Source: DATDAW01 sp036524675
GTDB taxonomy: Bacteria > Verrucomicrobiota > Verrucomicrobiia > Chthoniobacterales > DASVRZ01
Direction: 5' to 3'
Assembly (NCBI GenBank): GCA_036524675.1
Contig: DATDBU010000105.1
Coordinates: forward strand, 39,580 to 103,579
Length of the DNA: 64,000 nt
Part shown: positions 24,247-33,289 of the stretch, in pieces
How positions within the stretch are numbered: the first letter of the stretch is position 1
How the letters are laid out: every line of letters begins with the position of its first letter
Program-made: the position numbers and the translations under genes
Notes under the pieces: model-generated
What the model saw: the letters and a program-made list of their open reading frames with translations, nothing else
Database searches by the model: none
Told to the model about the DNA's origin: nothing

Positions 24247-25445
24247 TGACCGTTCCTTTACTTGATCTGAAGCTGCAGTACGGGCCGCTGCGAGACGAGA
24301 TTCAGCAGCGCATTGCCGAGGTCTGCGACACGCAGGTTTTTTGCCTGGGGCCGAGAGTGGCGGAGCTTGAGAAAGAGGTGGCTGCCTATTCAGGGGCGAA
24401 ACATGCCTTCGGCACCTCTTCGGGAACGGACGCCCAACTCGTTCTCCTGATGGCACTTGGTATTGGTCCTGGAGATGCGGTTCTTACGACGCCCTACACG
24501 TTTTTTGCGACGGCAGGCTGTGTTTCGCGAGTGGGCGCGACCCCGGTGTTTATCGATATCGATTTGCAGACTTACAATTTGTCGCCGGCCGCGCTGCGCA
24601 CGTTTTTGGAAGAGAAATGTCATCGGTTGGAAAACGATATCATCATCACTGCCAACGGGTTGCGTGTGAAGGCCGTTATCCCGGTGCATTTGTTTGGGTG
24701 CTGCGCTGAGATGACCGACATTCTGGCAATCGGCCATGAATACGGCTTGCACGTGATGGAAGACGCCGCGCAATCGATCGGCGCGGAATATTTGCTAAAT
24801 GGCGGGATCGGAAAATCTGGCTCGATGGGAGACAGCGGTTACTTCAGTTTTTATCCTACGAAAAACCTTGGCGCATTCGGTGATGCCGGGATGGCGACCT
24901 GTGCTTCGCCGGATTTGGCTGCGAAAGTGGATGCCATGAGAAATCATGGGATGGCACCCCGGTATTTCCACGCCGTAATCGGCGGAAACTTCCGCATGGA
25001 CGCGATACAGGCAGCTGTTTTGTCGGTTAAGCTGCGTCATTTGGATGCTTGGTCGGACAAACGTCGCGAGAACGCCGCTCTTTACCGGCGGTTGTTCGTG
25101 GAAGCGGGATTGACCGCCAAAGTTGTCCTTCCAATCGAGCCCTATGCGGATAGGGGACTCAGGCATCACCACATCTACAATCAGTATGTCATCAGGGCAC
25201 CGGACCGGAACAAACTCCGGGATTTTCTTCAATCAAAAGGTATTGGCTGCGAAATTTATTATCCGTTATCACTTCATGAACAGGAATGCTTCCGCGATCT
25301 CGGCTATGAGGCAGGCGACTTCCCGAATTCGGAACGGGCTGCGGCGGAGTCACTTGCGTTGCCGATTTTTCCCGAGTTACAGCCGGAGCAGCTCGAATGT
25401 GTGGTCAGATCTATCCGTGAATTTGGCGACGCAACAGGTTGGTAA
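24246..25445 (+). CDS. DegT/DnrJ/EryC1/StrS family aminotransferase (nucleotide-sugar type)
   Basis: A 399-residue PLP-dependent enzyme that normally aminates a keto-sugar nucleotide for surface polysaccharide. The PLP lysine is K206 in FSFYPTKNLGAFGDAG. Other family marks are the substrate-binding GTSSGTDAQLVLLMAL, TTPYTFFATAG, PVHLFG and MEDAAQSIGAEY. Length and motifs resemble WlbE/PglE-type enzymes that use dTDP- or UDP-3-/4-keto sugars. It sits between the replication genes and a deacetylase lipoprotein. The start codon overlaps the end of the large hairpin. No sugar dehydratase lies nearby to tell the substrate. Confidence 0.9.
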   Translation: MTVPLLDLKLQYGPLRDEIQQRIAEVCDTQVFCLGPRVAELEKEVAAYSGAKHAFGTSSGTDAQLVLLMALGIGPGDAVLTTPYTFFATAGCVSRVGATPVFIDIDLQTYNLSPAALRTFLEEKCHRLENDIIITANGLRVKAVIPVHLFGCCAEMTDILAIGHEYGLHVMEDAAQSIGAEYLLNGGIGKSGSMGDSGYFSFYPTKNLGAFGDAGMATCASPDLAAKVDAMRNHGMAPRYFHAVIGGNFRMDAIQAAVLSVKLRHLDAWSDKRRENAALYRRLFVEAGLTAKVVLPIEPYADRGLRHHHIYNQYVIRAPDRNKLRDFLQSKGIGCEIYYPLSLHEQECFRDLGYEAGDFPNSERAAAESLALPIFPELQPEQLECVVRSIREFGDATGW

Positions 25446-25489
25446 AACAGGCTTGCAATCGTTGCAGCGTGGCTAGTTTGGATGCTCTC

Positions 25490-26728
25490 ATGCCTTTTAC
25501 GCGTAACTCTGCCGTCCTACTCGCTGTTGTCCTAATATTGCACCTGGCTGGCTGTGGCAAAAAAGCCAAACCCGCGCCGGATCCGATTGCCTCGCCGACA
25601 CCGGCCGCGGCGCCTGCGACTCCCACACCAACGCCGACGCCCACCCCTACACCAACGCCAACGCCCGTCGTTGAAGCGAACAAAAACGCCGAAGTTATCG
25701 TGCTTTGTTATCACCGGTTTGAAGATCGGCCTCGGGACAGCCTTGCCATCCGGCCCGCGGAGTTCGAAGCGCAAATGCAAGCGCTTAAAGATCAAGGAGT
25801 TACGGTTATCAGCATGGTGGATTTTTTAAGCTGGCGGCGAAACGAAAAGGCAATTCCACCGCGGTCTGCAGTCATCACGCTCGATGATGGCTGGCTTTCG
25901 GGGTACACTGTGGCATGGCCGATTTTACGGAAATTCGGATACCCGTTCACAATGTTCATCTACACGGATTACGTAAAAGGCGGTCCGAAGTCCGGAGGCC
26001 AATCGATGAGTTGGGAGCAGCTGGCGGAGATGCGTGATGCTGGGGTGGACATCGAAAGTCACACCGTTTCGCACCAGGATCTGCGGGCAAAACGCGGCAA
26101 GGCTCCTGAGCAATATTCGGCATGGTTGCAGGCCGAACTGGGGCAATCCAAACAGATCATCGAAAACAATCTGGGCATCGACATCAAAACGTTGGCTTAC
26201 CCCTACGGCAACTACAACCAAACGGTGCGCGACATCGGGAAACAGGTCGGATACGAAGCGATGTTCACCGTGTACGGGCAGAAAGTGAAATGGGGCGGCC
26301 CATCGGACATTGTCGGGCGTTATGCCATCACCTCCACGCAGCCCCAAATTTTCCAGAATGCAATCAGCTTCCCCGGAGGCATGGCGGGTCCTGTCTCCGT
26401 GGCGCAACCCGTTTCGGAAGTCCCTGTTGCAGCACAGCTTGCAGCGGCTTCAATGATTACCGAACCAGCGTCCGGAGCTACTGTTATCGAGCCAAAACCG
26501 GTGGTGAAAGCCAACCTCGCCACGATGGGAAAACTTGACCCTGCGTCCGTGGAAATGCGAATCAGTGGTTTTGGACTGGTGCCCGCGCAATACGATGCGG
26601 CGAGTCAAATGATTACGTATCAAGTCAATCGAAAGCTGCAGCCGCGTGACTACACCGTCATCATTTCCGGCAAAGCGAATGGAAAAAAGGTCGAGACGCG
26701 CTGGAGTTTCAAATATGCCGGCCAATAA
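25490..26728 (+). CDS. polysaccharide deacetylase lipoprotein with Pro-Thr linker
   Basis: A 412-residue exported NodB-type (CE4) deacetylase. I chose ATG 25490, which gives a signal peptide ending in a lipobox, HLAGC (C22). A run of alternating Pro-Thr residues (about 36-60) then tethers the catalytic domain away from the membrane. The catalytic marks are VITLDDGWL (metal and base aspartates), IESHTVSHQDL (the metal histidine pair) and YPYGNYN (Arg/Tyr loop region). The last 130 residues form an extra beta-rich domain (ASGATVIEPKPVVKANLAT...). It probably trims acetyl groups from peptidoglycan or a surface glycan. Confidence 0.9.
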   Translation: MPFTRNSAVLLAVVLILHLAGCGKKAKPAPDPIASPTPAAAPATPTPTPTPTPTPTPTPVVEANKNAEVIVLCYHRFEDRPRDSLAIRPAEFEAQMQALKDQGVTVISMVDFLSWRRNEKAIPPRSAVITLDDGWLSGYTVAWPILRKFGYPFTMFIYTDYVKGGPKSGGQSMSWEQLAEMRDAGVDIESHTVSHQDLRAKRGKAPEQYSAWLQAELGQSKQIIENNLGIDIKTLAYPYGNYNQTVRDIGKQVGYEAMFTVYGQKVKWGGPSDIVGRYAITSTQPQIFQNAISFPGGMAGPVSVAQPVSEVPVAAQLAAASMITEPASGATVIEPKPVVKANLATMGKLDPASVEMRISGFGLVPAQYDAASQMITYQVNRKLQPRDYTVIISGKANGKKVETRWSFKYAGQ

Positions 26729-26737
26729 TAGAAACGT

Positions 26738-27013
26738 ATGAAATCCTCCTACGAACTGGCCATGGAGCGACTGCAGAAACAGTCGCCGACTGTGGCACTT
26801 ACTGACGAACAAAAAGCTGAAATCTCCGAGCTGGATTCGCTTTGCCGGGCGAAAATTGCTGAGAAAGAACTCTTCCTGGGCGATTTGCTTGCCAAAGCTC
26901 GGGCAGCGGGCAAGGCCGCTGAAATCGAGAGCCTTACGAAACAACTCGCGTACGAAACCGCCGGAATCCGCGAAGATTTCGAGGCGAAAAAAGAAAAGGT
27001 GCGGAAAAAGTAG
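26738..27013 (+). CDS. conserved hypothetical coiled-coil protein
   Basis: A 91-residue, highly charged protein without cysteines, signal peptide or membrane segment. Most of it should be alpha-helical, possibly a coiled coil, with a heptad-like pattern from residue 20 on and a Lys-rich end (EAKKEKVRKK). It follows the deacetylase by 9 bases and precedes the YqeY gene by 51 bases. I do not recognise a family. Coding seems real from its composition and clean placement between two sound genes. Confidence 0.65.
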   Translation: MKSSYELAMERLQKQSPTVALTDEQKAEISELDSLCRAKIAEKELFLGDLLAKARAAGKAAEIESLTKQLAYETAGIREDFEAKKEKVRKK

Positions 27014-27064
27014 ATTAAAACAGGGTTTCCTGCTGTTTTTCGGTTTCGGGATTCGTTTTTATTT

Positions 27065-27517
27065 ATGCTCATTCAGGATCAGATCGATTCAGACATCAAA
27101 GACGCCATGCGCGCCCGTGAGGCGGAACGGCTTTCCGTGCTGCGCCTGCTTAAGTCGGCATTGAAAAATGCCGCCATCGAAAAGCATGGCGCTGAAGGCA
27201 AGTTGGAAGACGCGGATGCGCTTGCTGTTATCCGTAAGCAAGTCAAACAACGCCAGGACTCCGTCGAGGGATTTGAAAAGGGTGGCCGGCCAGAGCTTGC
27301 GGCAAAGGAAAAAGCCGAGATTGAATTTCTGAACACTTATCTCCCCAAAGCCTTGTCGGAAAGCGAGTTGGCGGCCCTTGTCGCCGCTGCAATTGCGGAA
27401 GCTGGGGCAACGTCCAAGGCGCAGATGGGCGCGGTGATGAAGATTGCAACGGCTAAAGCTGAAGGGCGTGTGGACGGAAAGACATTGAGCCAGGCAGTCC
27501 AAAAAGCGCTGTCCTGA
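27065..27517 (+). CDS. GatB/YqeY domain protein
   Basis: A 150-residue member of the YqeY family, related to the tRNA-binding tail of GatB and thought to act on charged tRNA. Family marks are the start IQDQIDSDIKDAMRAREAERLSVLRLLKSALKN, the IRKQVKQRQDSVEGFEKGGR loop, and MGAVMKIATAKAEGRVDGKTLSQAV near the end. Length is usual. It is followed 14 bases later by ispD. Confidence 0.93.
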   Translation: MLIQDQIDSDIKDAMRAREAERLSVLRLLKSALKNAAIEKHGAEGKLEDADALAVIRKQVKQRQDSVEGFEKGGRPELAAKEKAEIEFLNTYLPKALSESELAALVAAAIAEAGATSKAQMGAVMKIATAKAEGRVDGKTLSQAVQKALS

Positions 27518-27531
27518 GGGAGGGCAGCCGA

Positions 27532-28239
27532 ATGACAGCGATTGCCATCATCGTCGCGGGCGGCAGCAGCCGTCGCATGGGGTACGACAAACTTCTTGTC
27601 GACATTGCGGGTGAGCCGGTGCTAATTCATACACTGCGGGCGTTCGAATATTGCGGTGACATTGGCCAGATCCTGCTTGTAGCACCCGAGTCACGCGTCG
27701 CATTTTTTCAGGAGATGGTGGCACCATTTTCCAAAGTCACAGCCGTTCTGGCTGGAGGCGCGGAGCGTCACCTGTCGGTCTGGGCGGGCCTGCAAAATGT
27801 GCCGCCGGATTTCGAATGGGTGGCTGTTCACGACGCTGCCCGGCCGTTGGTTCAGCCGGCGGATATTTCGGAAACTATTCTCAAGGCCCAGGAATTTGGC
27901 GCGGCTTCGCTTGCCGCACCAGTTGCAGATACGCTCAACCGCGCAACCGGCGACCGTTTTGCCGGCGAAGTGATCGACCGCACGGGTGTTTGGGCGATGC
28001 AAACACCGCAAGTTTTTCAACGCCAACGACTCATCGAAGCGTACACGGCTGTTCTTTCCAGGGGCGAATTAGTGACCGACGAAGTGTCGGCGGTTGCAAA
28101 GCTGGGAGATGCGGTAAAATTGGTTGCCTCCCGTGACCTCAACTTCAAGATTACTTTTCCATGCGACATCGAACTAGCCCGCGCCGTTCTATCCATGCGT
28201 CGGGCCAGGATGACCGGTCATCCGGAATTTATCGCCTGA
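27532..28239 (+). CDS. ispD: 2-C-methyl-D-erythritol 4-phosphate cytidylyltransferase
   Basis: A 235-residue enzyme of the MEP isoprenoid pathway that joins CTP to methylerythritol phosphate. The nucleotide loop is IVAGGSSRRMGYDK, the core carries VAVHDAARPLV, and the closing part has TDEVSAVAKLGDAVKLV. The start has a good GGGAGGG site 9 bases upstream. The tail, about the last 12 residues, is longer than usual, and the final 79 bases overlap the next gene in another frame. Confidence 0.95.
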   Translation: MTAIAIIVAGGSSRRMGYDKLLVDIAGEPVLIHTLRAFEYCGDIGQILLVAPESRVAFFQEMVAPFSKVTAVLAGGAERHLSVWAGLQNVPPDFEWVAVHDAARPLVQPADISETILKAQEFGAASLAAPVADTLNRATGDRFAGEVIDRTGVWAMQTPQVFQRQRLIEAYTAVLSRGELVTDEVSAVAKLGDAVKLVASRDLNFKITFPCDIELARAVLSMRRARMTGHPEFIA

Positions 28240-29489
28240 GCACTTTGCCCAATGGAGTGCGCGTCGCTACCGCCGCGATGCCGCATATGCGTTCGGTAAG
28301 TGTTGGTTTCTGGGTAAACGTTGGGGGGCGTCACGAATCGTCCGCTCTGAACGGGATATCGCATTTCGTGGAGCATCTGCTGTTTAAGGGGACAAAAAAG
28401 CGTAGCGCTCGGCAGATCACAGAATCCGTGGAAGGAGTTGGTGGATTCATCAATGCATTCACGAGCGAGGATCACACATGTTACTATGCGAAGGCAGCCG
28501 CGAATTACCTGCCGCTCCTCTGCGAAGTGCTCGCAGACATGTTTCTGCATTCGGAATTCGCCGCGAGCGAGATCGAACGTGAACGGGATGTCATTCGCGA
28601 GGAGATTATGATGTATCGGGACCAGCCGTCGCAGCAGGCGCAGGAGATGCTCATGGAGCTTATGTGGCCTCGACACGCGCTAGGACGCCCGCTCACGGGT
28701 ACGGTCGAGAGCCTCGCGACTTTTGATCGCGAGAAAGTCCTTGATTTTGTGAGGTCTCACTACCATGGCGGGACCTTGCTGGTTACGGTGGCAGGCAATG
28801 CGCGTCACGATGACGTGATGCAAATCATTGAACCGTTGTTGTCGTCGATTCCAAAAAAGAAGGCGGCAGTTGCGAAACCTTGGATTGCGAAAAATTGGCA
28901 AGCGCAAGTCCGGGTGGCGACCGAAGACACCGAGCAGACACATCTTAGCCTGGCCTGTCACACGATCAGCCGAAACGACGAACGGCGATTCGCTCTAAAA
29001 ATCCTCAATGTCATCCTGGGCGAGAACATGAGCAGCCGGCTGTTTCAGGAGTTGCGGGAGAAACACGCCTATTGCTATTCCGTTCAAGCGGAAACGCTTA
29101 CGCTCGCGGACACGGGCATAGTTAATATCAGCGTCGGGTTGGACAGCGAAAAACTCCGGCCTGCGCTTCGGCTTATACTTCGCGAGTTCGACCGGGTGAT
29201 TCACAAGCTCGTTTCAGCGAAGGAACTGAAACAGGCCAAGGATTACACCGTTGGTCATAACGACCTCTCCCTGGAGAGCACCACCCATCAGATGATGTGG
29301 ATCGGCGAATCCATCCTGGCCTACGATCGGATTGTTGAACCGTTCGAAATTCAGGCGCGCCTTCGGGCTGTGACGGCCACAGAGGTCCAGGAAGTCGCGC
29401 ATTTGACACTCGTCCCGGAAAAAATGGCGATGGCTGTCGTGGGAAAGGGAGTCGACCAGGCGGCCGTGGAGAATTGGGTCAGCGGTTAG
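28161..29489 (+). CDS. M16 family zinc metallopeptidase (insulinase-like)
   Basis: A 442-residue peptidase of the inverzincin type. The inverted zinc motif is HFVEH (H68, E71, H72), followed by LLFKGT and the second ligand region ERERDVIREEI. The substrate-binding half has MSSRLFQELREKHAYCYSV, the R/Y motif of the C-terminal domain. The start is uncertain: ATG 28161 overlaps the end of ispD by 79 bases and is the only in-frame ATG before the core strand IYRLSTLPNGVRV. TTG 28245 would cut that strand. The protein is close to the processing-peptidase-like bacterial group and has no signal peptide. Confidence 0.92.
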   Translation: MRHRTSPRRSIHASGQDDRSSGIYRLSTLPNGVRVATAAMPHMRSVSVGFWVNVGGRHESSALNGISHFVEHLLFKGTKKRSARQITESVEGVGGFINAFTSEDHTCYYAKAAANYLPLLCEVLADMFLHSEFAASEIERERDVIREEIMMYRDQPSQQAQEMLMELMWPRHALGRPLTGTVESLATFDREKVLDFVRSHYHGGTLLVTVAGNARHDDVMQIIEPLLSSIPKKKAAVAKPWIAKNWQAQVRVATEDTEQTHLSLACHTISRNDERRFALKILNVILGENMSSRLFQELREKHAYCYSVQAETLTLADTGIVNISVGLDSEKLRPALRLILREFDRVIHKLVSAKELKQAKDYTVGHNDLSLESTTHQMMWIGESILAYDRIVEPFEIQARLRAVTATEVQEVAHLTLVPEKMAMAVVGKGVDQAAVENWVSG

Positions 29490-29756
29490 CTGGATCAGCT
29501 TCACGAGTATCCTTTTTCTGGTTGTCATACTTGTGCCGTCCTCGCAGCGATCTGGGGTCGAGAACGAGCAGGAGAATGAAGGACGAGGACGAATTACGCC
29601 GTTTTCACGCTTGACTTGCCTGGCGGGATTTCTTTAGGAGAAACTTGAGTGCAGTTGGGATAAACAACGCCTTCAGATTCAAGAACAATCTCCGAAACTT
29701 TTCCGTTGGAACTCCGAATTTAAGGATGGACCAAGACAAGTATTAAAATTTCGTCC

Positions 29757-29836
29757 TGACGGCATATTTCAGGTTGCAAATATTAGCCGTTGTGGTAGTC
29801 GCCTCGTGCGGCAGGGCGCGGAAACTTTTTCTTCCT
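29757..29836 (+). promoter_or_regulatory. conserved upstream region of the sigma/kinase cassette, copy 1
   Basis: About 80 bases here align with 33290-33373 upstream of the intact sigma factor: ATATTTCA, then TGGTAGTCGCCT, then GCGGCAG and TTCCTATGAATG. The match suggests a shared promoter or leader, perhaps recognised by the cassette's own sigma factor. No -10/-35 for sigma-70 stands out. The rest of 29490-29756 shows no feature that I can support. Confidence 0.5.
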
Positions 29837-29953
29837 ATGAATGTGGGACAAACGGTGGAAATGGCGGATTCAAGGCATTCTCAGCAAGCGCGGATGAGTG
29901 TTCTCGTACTAGCAGCGCAGTCATGCCCTGGCGGCAACTTCTGTTCTGAGTGA
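29837..29953 (+). pseudogene. remnant of an ECF-like sigma factor (5' end only)
   Basis: Thirty-eight codons open with MNVGQTVE and run through QQARMSVLVLAAQS. They align with the start of the intact sigma factor at 33374 (MNAGPTVA ... QQTHWSVLALAARS). After about 30 codons the likeness ends and a TGA follows; the roughly 210 codons that hold sigma regions 2 and 4 are missing. The kinase of this cassette starts 22 bases later. This is best read as a deleted sigma gene in copy 1 of a tandem duplication; a short functional peptide is a less likely option. Confidence 0.7.
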
Positions 29954-29975
29954 GTGAGCCCATCACATACCTTCC

Positions 29976-32633
29976 ATGATCGATCAGATGCTAACTTGCA
30001 GAATTTGCCGACGGGAGCTCGACGAAGGAGCTACCGGAGGGATTTGTCCTGCGTGTTTGCTTGAGGCGGCGTTGGCGGACGACAATGATCTGGATGGCTT
30101 TCCCGAGAGTTTTTCCAATTTCGAAATTTTAAAGCACGAGGATGGCAGCGCGTATGAGCTGGGACGGGGCGCGATGGGAATTACGTACAAGGCGCTGGAC
30201 AAGAGCCTGAAGTGTCCTGTGGCCTTGAAGATGATTCAGTCGTCGTTGCTGGATCGTTTCGAGGTGAGGGAACGTTTCTTTCAGGAGGCGCGGGCAGCCG
30301 CGAGACTGCAACATCCCAATGTGGCGTCGGTGTACCGGCTGGAAAGCGAAGGGACGAATGCATACTACGTGATGGAGTATGTCGATGGGGAGACACTCGA
30401 AGCGGTGGTGCGTCGCCGCGGGAGGCTGCCGGTTAGGATGGCGCTGGACATTGCCAGCCAGGTGACGCGAGCGCTGGCTGCTGCGGACCGGCACGGGATG
30501 GTCCATCGTGACATCAAGCCTTCCAACATCATGCTGGTGAATGGCGAGGCGGACGATCTACGGGTCAAGGTGATCGATTTTGGTCTGGCAAAACTGCGCA
30601 CGGCACCGCTGGATCTAACGCAAGGGCATTTCATTGGGACGCCGCAGTTTGCGAGCCCGGAACAGTTCGAGGGCGGTGATGTCGATATCCGGGCGGATAT
30701 TTTCGCCTTGGGCATGACGCTCTGGTATATGCTCATTGGGAGGGCGCCTGTTGTGTCAGAGCCTGAGACTACTGAAGCGGCAAATCGGGCGGACTTTGAG
30801 TTGCCGTGGGAGCAACTGCGACATCTGCCACGTCCTGTAAGGCGGCTATTGGAAAAGCTGCTGGCGCGTGAACCTGCGCAACGGCTGCAGAATCCGATGC
30901 TGGCACTACTGGCGATCGAGGAATGCCGGCGTGGGCTGCCGGGAGAGGGACGAAAGTCGCGTTGGATATGGCCAGCACTCGCTGCGAGTGTCGCCGCGGC
31001 GTGCGCGCTAGCTTACTTCCAGTTCCTTCGCAGGCCTGGAATTCCTGTTGATGCATCGGTGGCTGTGCTGCCTTTTGAGAATTTGAGCGGAAAAGCCGAG
31101 GAGGCATGGTTCGCAAATTCGCTGACTAACGAGATCACCGAAGGGCTTTCGCGCATCCCCAGCCTAAAAATAGCGTCCCCGAGCTCCACGCAAAGACTTG
31201 CAAAGTCGGACAAGAATTTGAAAGAAGTCGCACACGCCCTCGGCGTGAGCACTGTTCTCGAAGGTAGTGCATTTCAGGTGGGTTCGAAATTTAAAATCTC
31301 GACGCGCCTAATTGATGCCGCGACCAACCAAATTTTGACGGCCACGTCCTATCAGCGGGAAATGGAGCAGATTTTCGAGGTCGAACGACAGATCGCTTTG
31401 GACATCTCCAAGGCCTTTCGGAAACGCCTCGATCCGAAACAGGCGACACAGCTCAAACAACCGCCGACGGACGACATTGCCGCTTACAACTATTATCTGC
31501 ACGGCAAGGATCATTATTTCCGATTCGAGCGGGATGCCAACGAACGGGCGATCACCTCATTCAAGAAAGCCATCGAATTGGATCGGGATTTTGCATTGGC
31601 ACATGCGATGCTAGCTAATGCCTATGTTAGGCGGGCTGCTTCCTTTGGGATGGACCGCAAAGAATTGGACAATGCCGAGGCCTCAGCGCATCGCGCGCTG
31701 GACATCGATCCGGATCTGGTTTATGCACACGAAGCTCTTGGCAGCATGTATGTGTATCGCGGTTCCTTCAAGAAGGCTCTAGAGGCGTTCAAGATTGCAG
31801 TAAGGCTTGATCCCGATAAGGCAGGAAGTACCGTTAACATCGGGTATACTTCGATGATTACAGGGCATCTCGATGAAACGTTACAATGGTATCAAAAGGG
31901 GATCGATCTAGATCCAACAAGCGGGGGTACCTATAACAATCTAGGGGACTTATATGTTTCCCTCGGCGAGTATACCAAAGCTTACGAAGCATACCAATCT
32001 GCCAACGATCTCGATCCGAATCAGCCAGATGCTAAAATCGGAATAGTGAGAATATATTTATTGAAAGGTAATAAAGATGTTGCCAGACGGGAGGTTAATG
32101 CCTTGCTTCGCTCGGATCCTACGGTAACATGGGTTCGAAATATGGCGGCTCAGGTGGCGCTTTTCAGCGGTGATTTTGCGGGCGCGCACGATCTGTATTC
32201 TTCCCTTTTGGCGGAGAATCGTTCTGGAGATCTTTTGTTTTCCTATGGATACGTGCGCTATCTCACGGCTCTCGCTGCTATCGAAGTCCAGCGGGGAAAT
32301 CGAAATGACGCGGTCAGGCTTCTGGTTGAGGCTGAACGGCTCGATAAGGAGGATATGCGTCTGTCGCCGGAGCATCCAGCAGCGTTTTATGATCTCGCTG
32401 CAGTGGAAGCGATTCGCGGCAACAACGACGCAGCTGTCGAGCTTTTGAGGTCGGCGATAGAGAAGGGAGTAACGGATTATATATCACTGGGAATGGATCC
32501 ACGATTCGTAAATCTTCGAACGGATGCGCGCTTTCCGGCAATGATCGACGCGCTAAAAGATAGAGTGGTAATGATGCACGGTAGAGTCATTGGCAAGGGC
32601 ACTAAACCGAAGGTCGTCCCAGCCGCGCCGTGA
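29976..32633 (+). CDS. membrane Ser/Thr protein kinase with zinc ribbon, TolB-like domain and TPR sensor (copy 1)
   Basis: An 885-residue protein. Residues 8-27 form a zinc ribbon (CRIC ... CPAC, C8, C11, C24, C27). The kinase spans about 60-315: glycine loop ELGRGAMGITYKA, ATP lysine K85, HRDIKPSN (D179), DFG at 201-203 and ASPEQF as the APE-like motif. A single membrane helix lies at about 330-350. Outside it comes a TolB/FlgO-like domain (about 360-480, SVAVLPFENLSGKAEEAW) and then TPR repeats (about 500-830, with AIELDRDFALAHAMLANAY and KGIDLDPTSGGTYNNLGDLY). The kinase is expected in the cytoplasm and the repeats in the periplasm as a sensor. The kinase half is almost identical to the copy at 34143, the TPR half is not. 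A micropeptide gene follows. Confidence 0.92.
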   Translation: MIDQMLTCRICRRELDEGATGGICPACLLEAALADDNDLDGFPESFSNFEILKHEDGSAYELGRGAMGITYKALDKSLKCPVALKMIQSSLLDRFEVRERFFQEARAAARLQHPNVASVYRLESEGTNAYYVMEYVDGETLEAVVRRRGRLPVRMALDIASQVTRALAAADRHGMVHRDIKPSNIMLVNGEADDLRVKVIDFGLAKLRTAPLDLTQGHFIGTPQFASPEQFEGGDVDIRADIFALGMTLWYMLIGRAPVVSEPETTEAANRADFELPWEQLRHLPRPVRRLLEKLLAREPAQRLQNPMLALLAIEECRRGLPGEGRKSRWIWPALAASVAAACALAYFQFLRRPGIPVDASVAVLPFENLSGKAEEAWFANSLTNEITEGLSRIPSLKIASPSSTQRLAKSDKNLKEVAHALGVSTVLEGSAFQVGSKFKISTRLIDAATNQILTATSYQREMEQIFEVERQIALDISKAFRKRLDPKQATQLKQPPTDDIAAYNYYLHGKDHYFRFERDANERAITSFKKAIELDRDFALAHAMLANAYVRRAASFGMDRKELDNAEASAHRALDIDPDLVYAHEALGSMYVYRGSFKKALEAFKIAVRLDPDKAGSTVNIGYTSMITGHLDETLQWYQKGIDLDPTSGGTYNNLGDLYVSLGEYTKAYEAYQSANDLDPNQPDAKIGIVRIYLLKGNKDVARREVNALLRSDPTVTWVRNMAAQVALFSGDFAGAHDLYSSLLAENRSGDLLFSYGYVRYLTALAAIEVQRGNRNDAVRLLVEAERLDKEDMRLSPEHPAAFYDLAAVEAIRGNNDAAVELLRSAIEKGVTDYISLGMDPRFVNLRTDARFPAMIDALKDRVVMMHGRVIGKGTKPKVVPAAP

Positions 32634-32676
32634 ACGATTGTCGTAGAAAAAACAAGTGCAAACTAGAAAGAGAAAT

Positions 32677-32763
32677 ATGGCCAACGCAGATCCTAAACCC
32701 GAGCCAAAGCCGAATAAACCAGATCAACCAGAACCAAAAGGGGGAACGGTGACAAGTAAGTAG
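32677..32763 (+). CDS. micropeptide, 28 residues, Lys/Pro-rich (copy 1)
   Basis: A 28-codon reading frame with ATG after AGAAAGAGAAAT, a purine-rich ribosome-binding site. It opens MANADPKPEPKPNKPD and ends KGGTVTSK. The same position behind the second kinase holds a 31-codon frame ending KGGPTVTPRIQR, preceded by a matching leader (AAAGAGAGAT). The shared KGG-TVT end and similar leader argue that both are real. There is no signal peptide or membrane segment. Function is unknown; a kinase substrate or small signalling peptide is possible, since the conserved threonines lie near the end. Confidence 0.55.
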   Translation: MANADPKPEPKPNKPDQPEPKGGTVTSK

Positions 32764-33289
32764 TCGATGTTACTGGACGCGTGAGGAACTGGTCTTCCAA
32801 TGGACCTGATTATCTCAAAACGACTTGATTGAAGCAGAAGTGTTTGCGTTGTTGTGTTCGAATCGAAACGAAACATAGGCACAATTCAATCGGTCGGTTG
32901 GATGTTTGCGATCGCTGTTTTTCATAGCAGCGATCGAGCAGAGAGGTGACCGGTATCGCGTAAACAGCGTGGTAGATGGAGCGCTACGAAGGAGTCCCTG
33001 CCAGTTGCATGATGCGTTGGCGAAAGGAGAGTGATCGGGTATCCAGGTAGTCGCGGAGGGCAGGTAATTGGCTTTCAGAAACGGCCCGGCGTGCAGCGGA
33101 GTGTCGGGAGGCGAGAAACTCGCGGCGCGATTTGCGACGTGTTGCGGCTTTGCCACGGCGATTCGCCTTTCCAAAGGAGGCGGTAAATCATGGCGTTTCG
33201 TCTTTTCGTTTCCAGGTCGGGGCGACGACTCAGCACTCCGTGAAGCGCAATGGCTATTTTTTGTTCTTCTTGTGGGAGTGCACATGGTG
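32764..33289. other. intergenic stretch with one hairpin
   Basis: No gene that I can support lies here. The only clear structure is a hairpin with a 9-base stem, CGATCGCTG (32909-32917) and CAGCGATCG (32928-32936), around a T-rich loop. On the minus strand an open frame without a start codon (about 33000-33220, Arg-rich) may be a gene fragment, but I cannot tie it to a family. Confidence 0.5.

Noticed and set aside
25620..25670. A short-period repeat that could be taken for a minisatellite or CRISPR
   Set aside because: It encodes the Pro-Thr linker of the deacetylase lipoprotein; no spacers are present. No CRISPR array or cas gene was seen in the window.
29486..29520. AGCTG-gat-CAGCT followed by a T-rich stretch after the M16 gene, as a terminator
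   Set aside because: The stem is only 5 bases, overlaps the stop codon area, and the T-run begins 11 bases later; too weak to list.
33000..33220. An Arg-rich open frame on the minus strand between the two kinase cassettes
   Set aside because: It has no start codon after the preceding stop, no ribosome site and no motif; it may be a gene fragment but I cannot support it.
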